Below are positions 60,482 through 64,000 of a stretch of 64,000 bases of DNA, piece by piece. The first letter of the stretch is position 1; every line of letters begins with the position of its first letter. A model generated the notes under the pieces. That model saw nothing but the letters and a program-made list of their open reading frames with translations. It searched no databases and was not told the origin of the DNA. The stretch comes from Beijerinckia indica subsp. indica ATCC 9039. Lineage in GTDB: Bacteria > Pseudomonadota > Alphaproteobacteria > Rhizobiales > Beijerinckiaceae. The stretch lies in contig NC_010581.1 in NCBI RefSeq assembly GCF_000019845.1, positions 3,789,501-3,853,500 of the forward strand. Direction: 5' to 3'. The position numbers and the translations under genes are program-made.

Positions 60482-60824
60482 TTCGCGCATTTCCACGCGC
60501 CGCAAGAGGCATCAGGGTGGTCTCCGGCACCGGCTCCTTGTGACTTTCTTGGTGAGCCCTCTCTCGGCGCGTCGCGACATGATAAATGCAGGCACAGCGC
60601 AGATAGGCCGTAAAATTGCCGATGCCGTCGCGAAATTCGAGGCTGTCATCATGCAACTTGGTGAGAAAACGCCCGAGCGACGTGCCCTCCAAAGCCGCGA
60701 TCTCCTCAAGGATGCGCCAGAACAGAGTTTCGAGCCGGATCGACGTGACATGCCCGCCAAGTCGAATCGAGCGTGTCTGGCAGATATAGGAAGCCGCCTC
60801 CAATTCTTGGGAAATCTTGCACAT
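60453..60824 (-). CDS. ribbon-helix-helix domain protein
   Basis: A 123-residue protein. The region RSIRLGGHVTSIRLETLFWRILEEIAALEGTSLGRFLTKLHDD matches the RHH_4 family (arc-like DNA-binding domain), small alphaproteobacterial proteins probably acting as transcriptional regulators. A basic C-terminal tail follows. The ATG at 60824 is preferred for its AGGGAG eight bases upstream. It is convergent with the MFS gene and faces away from the sigma-54 regulator, both leftward and 140 bases apart. Confidence 0.88.
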   Translation of the reverse strand: MCKISQELEAASYICQTRSIRLGGHVTSIRLETLFWRILEEIAALEGTSLGRFLTKLHDDSLEFRDGIGNFTAYLRCACIYHVATRRERAHQESHKEPVPETTLMPLAARGNARIKTFEPYPA

Positions 60825-60967
60825 ATTCAGGCTCCCTAACCTTCCCAGTCTTGAAAGTATCGGACTTTCGCAGGGGCGCGCATCCGATACTCTCTTCGTT
60901 TGACAATGCATCAGGCGGTCCTGAATACGCATACATAGCAGGGCTTGATGCTTTCCCGCCTCAAGCC

Positions 60968-63070
60968 TTAACGATGCATGTCTATTCCATAGGCCTGCAT
61001 GCGGCGGTAAAGCGTGCTGCGCGCAATGCCGAGCGCACCCGCGCTCAAACTGATGTTCCACTGATAGCGTTCGAGCACACTCAAAATATGCGCCTTGTCC
61101 ATGGCGCGAAGATCACTGCCGCGCGGCGTGGCGATGCCCGGCGGATAGCCCGTAGCCTCATAGGCCATGGGTCCCGGCGGCATGAAAATGGGCTGTGTCG
61201 CCACTGGCTGCGCAGGGGCAGCCTGGGCCGCATGGTCCTCCAAAATCGCATCGGGCAGCCAGCCGCGGCCGATGACCGGCGTATCACAGAGCAGAAGCGC
61301 GCTTTCCACAGCATTGCGGAGTTCACGGATATTGCCCGGCCATCCATAGGTCTTGAACAGGTCAAGCACATCGGGCGCGAAACGGCGTAAGCCGAACCCA
61401 TGTTTCTTGCTCAATTGATCAAGGAAATGCTGGGCGAGCAGCACCGCATCACCCTGCCGCTTGCGCAGGGGTGGTACGCGCAGGGTCGAGACATTCAACC
61501 GATAGAGCAAATCGCGGCGGAAGCGGCCCTTTTCCACCTCCTCGCGGAGATCACGATTGGTCATGGCGATAAGGCGGACCTTGACCGGATGCGGCGTCGC
61601 ATCACCCACGCGATAGACCGTCCCTTCCTCCAGGACCCGCAGCAGGAAGGGTTGCAGGTCGAGCGGCAATTCACCGATTTCGTCGAGGCAGAGCGTGCCA
61701 TGGTTGGCCCGTTCAAAACGGCCGATGTTCCCGGTTGTGGCGGCGCCCGTGAAGGCGCCCTTGACATAGCCGAACAATTCCGTGGCGATCAGATCACGCG
61801 AGACCGCACCGCAATTAAAGGCCACAAAGGGACCGCTCGCGCAGGGGCTCGCATCATGAATGGCACGGGCGAACAATTCCTTGCCAACGCCGGTCTCACC
61901 CTCGATGAGCACCGGGGCCTGATAGGCCGCCAGCCGGCGGGCGCGCTGGATCGTGTCAAGCACTGTGGCGCAACCAGTCACGATCGGATCGAAAGCCCGG
62001 CTTTGCTTGAGCGCCGTGGCAACGGCAGGCGCCGTCCTCGGCGCGATGATCACGGCGCCGATCAATTCGCCCTGGTGATGAACCGGCATGACATTATCGG
62101 CGTCGATGCCATATTCGGCACTGACGGAAAGATCGAAACTCCTACCATCGCCTTTCGGTCGCAACAGAGGCCTTTCGGCATTGAGGGACGCACTCAGCCG
62201 TTCTCCATGCGTGGCGCGCAAGGCGAGAAGACGTGGGGCCTGTTCATCAGTAGAAAGTACTTTGCCGAAACGATCGACAATGACGACACCATCGCTCCAG
62301 GAGCCGCGTGTCATCTGCGCGCTATATTCGAGCAACTTGCGGCGCTCGATCTCGAAATGGACCGTCAGCACCGTCTCGATCCGCCGGGCCACCATCACCG
62401 CAAAAGCAAGATGCTGCTGCTGAAAGGTACATTTGCGACCCGACATATCGACCAGGCCCAAAATTTCGCCGCTCAGCGGATGCCGCACCGGCGAACCGAC
62501 GCAGGTCCAGTTCTTGGTGAGCGAACAGAAATGTTCCGGTCCATAGATGAGGACGGGACGATGCGAGGCGAGCGTCGTGCCGATGCCATTCGTGCCGGCC
62601 TTGTTTTCACTCCAGTCGGCACCGACAACGAGATTGATATCGTGCCCGGCGTCGATCGTCTTGGTATCACCGATAGCCCGCAGAATGACGCCATCGACAT
62701 CCGTCAAAAGCAACATGGAGCCGGTCCCCTCGAAAAGCGTGTTGGCTTCTTCGAGAATGTCCGAGGCGGCATTCAAAAGGACTTTGCTGCCGCGCAGACG
62801 TCGCTCGAACTCCACAGTCTCGAGGATGGCGCAAGAACCCGGCCGCTGAGGATCGATGCCGATCGCGGAACAGCGCTTCCAGGAATTGGCGACAATGTCG
62901 CGTACCTGCGGTTCTTCGGCCTCGGCAGTCAGATAATCCTCCCAGGCACGCATGATGAGATGTTCTGAGGCGGGGCTGATCTCACCGGCCCATTGTTCCG
63001 GCCCAGTCTGCTTGTTACTCTTGCCGAGAATGACCACGTTGGACGCTCCTTGCGACAATTGTTTCCTCAT
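60968..63070 (-). CDS. sigma-54-dependent activator, AcoR/MmoR/MimR type
   Basis: A 700-residue bacterial enhancer-binding protein. A GAF-like sensing domain occupies about 100-240 (ADWSENKAGTNGIGTTLA), a PAS-like region 255-340, and the AAA+ domain has Walker A GETGVGKE (391-398), GAFTGA (438-443, the sigma-54 contact) and Walker B TLCLDEIGE. A Fis-type helix-turn-helix ends it (GALGIARSTLYRRMQ). There is no receiver domain, so it is ligand-driven, as in AcoR (acetoin) and the monooxygenase regulators MmoR/MimR. It is downstream of a GroEL-like gene, the usual neighbour of the monooxygenase regulators. Confidence 0.92.
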   Translation of the reverse strand: MRKQLSQGASNVVILGKSNKQTGPEQWAGEISPASEHLIMRAWEDYLTAEAEEPQVRDIVANSWKRCSAIGIDPQRPGSCAILETVEFERRLRGSKVLLNAASDILEEANTLFEGTGSMLLLTDVDGVILRAIGDTKTIDAGHDINLVVGADWSENKAGTNGIGTTLASHRPVLIYGPEHFCSLTKNWTCVGSPVRHPLSGEILGLVDMSGRKCTFQQQHLAFAVMVARRIETVLTVHFEIERRKLLEYSAQMTRGSWSDGVVIVDRFGKVLSTDEQAPRLLALRATHGERLSASLNAERPLLRPKGDGRSFDLSVSAEYGIDADNVMPVHHQGELIGAVIIAPRTAPAVATALKQSRAFDPIVTGCATVLDTIQRARRLAAYQAPVLIEGETGVGKELFARAIHDASPCASGPFVAFNCGAVSRDLIATELFGYVKGAFTGAATTGNIGRFERANHGTLCLDEIGELPLDLQPFLLRVLEEGTVYRVGDATPHPVKVRLIAMTNRDLREEVEKGRFRRDLLYRLNVSTLRVPPLRKRQGDAVLLAQHFLDQLSKKHGFGLRRFAPDVLDLFKTYGWPGNIRELRNAVESALLLCDTPVIGRGWLPDAILEDHAAQAAPAQPVATQPIFMPPGPMAYEATGYPPGIATPRGSDLRAMDKAHILSVLERYQWNISLSAGALGIARSTLYRRMQAYGIDMHR

Positions 63071-63289
63071 GCGCCTTGTTTTTATTAAGGATTTCCGATC
63101 TTTACGCGGACTATCCCTATTCTAGGCAGCGTCCACAATAGGCCATTGACAAGAGGCTCCACAATCCTTGTTTTCATCCCCGCTTTTCGCATGCGCGGGA
63201 GAGAGCGGCCTGACCACCCTATTCCCGCGAAAATACTCGTCTTTCTTTGATTTCGATCCTCTTCGATCGTCCTTCCTCTCGGAGCGGCC
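63071..63289. other. gap between GroEL-like gene and sigma-54 regulator
   Basis: About 220 bases that probably contain the regulator's promoter on the minus strand. No gene and no strong hairpin is seen; a weak TTGTCA is present near 63147 but no convincing -10 at normal spacing. Confidence 0.35.
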
Positions 63290-64000
63290 TCAGGCGCGGC
63301 CGAGCAATTCCCCTCCTCCACCGCGCGCGGGGCCCGCGGTTGGATCGACGAATTCCGGCTTGTCGATGATCAGCGAATTGGTGCCGAGGATCATCTTGGC
63401 CGAGGAGGTTGCATTGCGCACCGAGGTGATCGTGACACGCACGGGGTCGATGATACCCGCCTCGAACATATCGACGAATTTATTGGTGCGGGCGTCAAAA
63501 CCCGTGCCCTTGGGGGCTTGACGGACGGTCTCCACCACCAAAATGGGATCACGGCCAGCATTTTCCGCGATTTGCGCCAACGGGCGGCGCATGGCCGAGC
63601 GGAACAATTCAAGCCCTTTCAAGACGGACGGTTCGGTCTTGCCATTGGCTTTCGGCGCGAGCTGGGAGGCGAGCTGAACCAAAGTGGTCCCGCCCCCTGA
63701 AACAATGCCATCCCGCAGAGCAGCCCGCCCCGCACAGAGCGCATCATCAAACAATTGGACGCGGCGGCGACGTTCGGCGGGCGTCGCGCCGCCAGCCAGA
63801 ATCCGCACCGTGCCAGAGGTCATTTTCGACATGCGCTCATCGAGTTTGTCGCGTTCGACATTTTGCGGCGCTTGATCCAGCTGTTGTTGGATCTGCGCGC
63901 GGCGCGCCACGACGGCCTCAGGCGATCCGTGCCCCTTGAGGATCATCGTTTCGAATTGGGAGACGATGACCTTTTCGGCACGGCCAAGATCCTCGAGGCG
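63290..64000 (-). CDS. GroEL-like chaperonin, 5' part beyond window
   Basis: The C-terminal 237 residues of a 60-kDa chaperonin; the frame is open to the right edge. Visible are LEDLGRAEKVIVSQFET, GTVRILAGGATPAERRRRVQLFDDALCAGRAALRDGIVSGGGTTL, the apical-return GRDPILVVETVRQ and KMILGTNSLIIDKPE near the end. The tail is GGGG-rich but ends ELLGRA instead of the usual repeated GGM, and the sequence is divergent from housekeeping GroEL. With a sigma-54 activator next to it, it fits the MmoG/MimG chaperonins that assemble soluble diiron monooxygenases. Confidence 0.88.
   Translation of the reverse strand, partial: RLEDLGRAEKVIVSQFETMILKGHGSPEAVVARRAQIQQQLDQAPQNVERDKLDERMSKMTSGTVRILAGGATPAERRRRVQLFDDALCAGRAALRDGIVSGGGTTLVQLASQLAPKANGKTEPSVLKGLELFRSAMRRPLAQIAENAGRDPILVVETVRQAPKGTGFDARTNKFVDMFEAGIIDPVRVTITSVRNATSSAKMILGTNSLIIDKPEFVDPTAGPARGGGGELLGRA

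Noticed and set aside
1..64000. CRISPR array
   Set aside because: No regularly spaced short direct repeats were seen; the repeats are dispersed, inverted or intergenic hairpins.

Overview
This is 64 kb of bacterial chromosome of moderately high GC, from an alphaproteobacterium of the order Hyphomicrobiales (Rhizobiales). The family Beijerinckiaceae, and a Beijerinckia-like member in particular, fits best. That placement is inferred from gene content and order: bamE / UQCC-type chaperone / yceD / plsX / fabH / ihfA / merR, ffh-rpsP-rimM-trmD, an FtcR-type regulator, and a Zymomonas-type pyruvate decarboxylase. There is no rRNA gene here to anchor it.

Layout. 1-9.2 kb holds lysine biosynthesis (dapD at the left edge, cut; dapE), a UdgX-type uracil-DNA glycosylase, a toxin-antitoxin pair whose Doc toxin is frameshifted, a 1-Cys peroxiredoxin, an aldo/keto reductase, a secreted cyclase-family protein and a succinate-semialdehyde-type dehydrogenase. 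9.4-14.8 kb has an ExbB/MotA-like plus OmpA-like envelope pair, an emfourin-like protein, a metallo-hydrolase, MarC, a decayed dapA-like pseudogene and two small genes. 15.1-18.5 kb is the ffh-rpsP-rimM-trmD operon, in which rimM appears to start at CTG. 18.5-20.7 kb has pheA and a membrane-anchored cytochrome c. 20.8-26.7 kb is a complete yejABEF peptide importer. 26.7-31.6 kb carries a DUF423 protein, a single-domain response regulator, an AsmA protein and a lytic transglycosylase. 31.7-35.8 kb is a three-subunit molybdenum/FeS/cytochrome c dehydrogenase, probably for periplasmic aldehyde.

36.5-41.0 kb is a phage-derived lysis and tail-fibre island (SGNH-esterase fibre, holin, membrane protein, GH108 endolysin) on the 3' side of tRNA-Pro(GGG). 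41.5-48.5 kb is the conserved fatty-acid/phospholipid and envelope cluster. 48.9-56.6 kb has an EEP-family hydrolase, a GH15 glucoamylase, an unknown protein, an FtcR-like regulator and a porin-like protein. 57.4-60.5 kb has pyruvate decarboxylase and an MFS transporter. The right end has an RHH protein, an AcoR/MmoR-type sigma-54 activator and the C-terminal part of a divergent GroEL, a pairing that in known genomes accompanies soluble diiron (methane/propane) monooxygenases.

The most novel material is non-coding: a roughly 99-bp two-hairpin element present three times (31.6, 47.4 and 48.7 kb), several hairpins built on GCATCAA arms, long near-perfect palindromes in intergenic regions, and an operator-like repeat upstream of ftcR. 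Carbon metabolism has a common thread in acetaldehyde (pyruvate decarboxylase, the molybdenum aldehyde dehydrogenase, NAD(P)-linked aldehyde dehydrogenase), but no shared regulation is visible.
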